From Halanaerobiales bacterium (lineage in GTDB: Bacteria > Bacillota > Halanaerobiia > Halanaerobiales > M55B127): a stretch of 7,462 bases of DNA. The stretch is taken from contig JAIPEV010000080.1 in the NCBI GenBank assembly GCA_021736965.1, positions 1 to 7,462 on the forward strand, written 5' to 3'. Numbering within the stretch: position 1 is the first letter of the stretch; the number at the start of each line of letters is the position of its first letter. Below, one piece after another: positions 6,611-7,462 of this stretch. Under the pieces are notes generated by a model. It did no database searches. It saw only the letters and a program-made list of their open reading frames with translations, and was not told the DNA's origin. A program made the position numbers and the translations under genes.

Positions 6611-6701
6611 TTATAAAAGACTGCACTGAATACAGTTTTTATTTAACAAGTTCTTTTTTATTTTAGCTTTGATTTGGTGTGAGAAATTGACTGCTTCCTT
6701 T
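6611..6701 (-). pseudogene. Orphan Shine-Dalgarno and possible decayed permease 2 start
   Basis: Immediately after the permease 1 TAG the minus strand reads AAAGGAAG (6701-6694), a good ribosome binding site, but no ATG, GTG or TTG follows at normal distance. Six bases on is ATT (6687-6685), one change from ATG, heading a basic stretch (SHTKSKLK) that stops at 6658. Another frame continues as KAKIKKNLLNKN and stops at 6611. Both look like the basic N-terminus of a MalG-type permease. The 14-mer AAAATAAAAAAGAA is shared exactly with the start of permease 2 (6664-6651 and 5996-5983), although it is low complexity. The idea that this is the original permease 2 start, separated by insertion or duplication, is inference. 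Confidence 0.2.
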
Positions 6702-7462
6702 CTATTCTTTCTGGAAAACTTTCCTATTAATTAATGATAACGCTATAATAAGCAGACAAAGTATATATGCCATAGCACTACCTACACCAAACATATTCCA
6801 ATTAAACCCGGTTCTGTAAAGGTAAAGTGCTGTAGTTAGTCCAGCTCGACCAACACCACCCGTTCCTCCAGTTAAAATATATGGTTGTTGGAATAATTGT
6901 AAGTTTCCAATTATTGATAGAGTAACTCCAAAAAATATTACTGGTCTTAACATAGGTAGGGTTATCCTAAAAAATACTTGCTTCATATTTGCTCCATCTA
7001 CTTTAGCAGCTTCATATAAAATTTCAGGAATATTTTGTAGTCCAGCATAATATATTATCATATTCCAACCTGTAAACTGCCACGTTACCATTAAGGCAAT
7101 TGAAGGTTTAATCCATGATTCTTCTCCTAACCATCTAATAGGTGGATTTAAGTTTACTAGATCAAATAATGCACCAAAAAATGGTAAGCTATCTAAGTAT
7201 TTAAATATAGTATTTAATATCCCAAAATGTTCACCATAAAGCATACTAAAGATCATAGCAACTGCTACAGCAGATGTTATGTAAGGTAAAAAATATGATG
7301 ATCGAAATAAATCTTTAAACTTGATCATTTTAGAGTTTAATATAAAAGCTAAAAATAGTGCAGTAACATGTTGTGGAATAGTAGTTAGGACAAATATTAC
7401 TATACTATTCCAGATTGATTGCCAAAACCAGGGATCAGTTAGCACAAATATGTAGTTTTCAA
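6702..7462 (-). CDS. Carbohydrate ABC transporter permease, MalF/UgpA type (partial, 5' end off the right edge)
   Basis: Some 252 codons are visible, reading ENYIFVLTDPWFW at the window edge and ending QKE at TAG 6704-6702. The frame stays open past the edge and the GTG at 7445-7443 is an internal Val, so the true start lies outside. Compared with the usual 290-310 residues, about 40-50 residues including the first membrane span are missing. Hydrophobic spans are visible at residues about 17-43, 57-75, 117-140, 169-190 and 226-247 of the visible part. The EAA loop is at 150-173 (EAAKVDGAN, then ITLPMLRP). LFQQPYILTGGTGG near the C-terminus is typical of the MalF/UgpA subunit of sugar importers. 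It pairs with the MalG-type permease downstream, from which it is separated by an unusual 695 nt. The substrate-binding protein would be expected upstream, outside the window. Confidence 0.93.
   Translation of the reverse strand, partial: ENYIFVLTDPWFWQSIWNSIVIFVLTTIPQHVTALFLAFILNSKMIKFKDLFRSSYFLPYITSAVAVAMIFSMLYGEHFGILNTIFKYLDSLPFFGALFDLVNLNPPIRWLGEESWIKPSIALMVTWQFTGWNMIIYYAGLQNIPEILYEAAKVDGANMKQVFFRITLPMLRPVIFFGVTLSIIGNLQLFQQPYILTGGTGGVGRAGLTTALYLYRTGFNWNMFGVGSAMAYILCLLIIALSLINRKVFQKE

Larger units (their letters stand above)
6007..6701. other. 695-nt gene-poor gap between the two permease genes
   Basis: No frame on either strand shows a recognisable protein, and stop codons are dense in all the minus-strand frames I read. 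The stretch is even more AT-rich than its flanks. It holds an orphan Shine-Dalgarno at the permease 1 side (6701-6694), an 11-bp direct repeat with hairpins (6186-6240), an interrupted palindrome (6144-6161), a cre-like site (6066-6079) and a nested palindrome against the permease 2 start (6014-6071). Between about 6245 and 6600 I see only weak structure, for example the palindrome AAACTATAGTTT near 6499-6510. Sugar ABC permease pairs are normally adjacent, so this gap is either an insertion that decayed or an internal regulatory region. Confidence 0.7.

Noticed and set aside
6615..6640. Possible weak bidirectional terminator (ACTG...CAGT arms with A and T runs) in the permease gap
   Set aside because: The stem is only 4 bp of mixed sequence plus an A/T extension with a bulge, and has no GC-rich core. 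Too weak to call a terminator.

Overview
The window is AT-rich (roughly 30% GC by eye), with proteins rich in Lys, Asn and Ile and strong AGGAGG/GGAGGT ribosome binding sites. This fits a low-GC Firmicute of the clostridial or halanaerobial type. The taxon is inferred from composition and gene style only. All five recognisable genes lie on the minus strand, so transcription runs from high to low coordinates.

In transcription order the genes are: (1) a MalF/UgpA-type sugar ABC permease, cut at its N-terminus by the right window edge (7462-6702); (2) a 695-nt stretch without a recognisable gene (6701-6007); (3) a MalG/UgpE-type partner permease (6006-5125); (4) a GH1 beta-glucosidase (5089-3737); (5) a GH94 disaccharide phosphorylase (3707-981), most like the approximately 900-residue laminaribiose-phosphorylase type; (6) a YghZ/Gpr-type aldo/keto reductase, cut at its C-terminus by the left window edge (964-1). 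The last four genes are separated by only 35, 29 and 16 nt, each with a ribosome binding site in the gap, so they form an operon. The substrate-binding protein is presumably upstream of the window. No ATPase gene is visible, so the transporter may use a shared MsmK/MalK-type ATPase.

Together the genes describe uptake of a short beta-glucoside or beta-glucan oligosaccharide in unphosphorylated form, followed by cytoplasmic breakdown by hydrolysis (GH1) and by phosphorolysis (GH94, yielding glucose 1-phosphate). The reductase may remove reactive carbonyls produced under high sugar flux.

The protein-coding content is that of a known kind of catabolic cluster, and I see no clear new system in it. 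The unusual part is the gap between the two permease genes, which are normally adjacent or overlapping. An apparently orphaned Shine-Dalgarno follows permease 1. Permease 2 has no usable Shine-Dalgarno of its own and is preceded by a nested palindrome. A 13-codon overlapping ORF, operator-like palindromes, a cre-like site and a possible short hydrophobic peptide on the opposite strand also lie in or at the edge of the gap. This could be an inserted and decayed element, an internal regulatory leader, or both.
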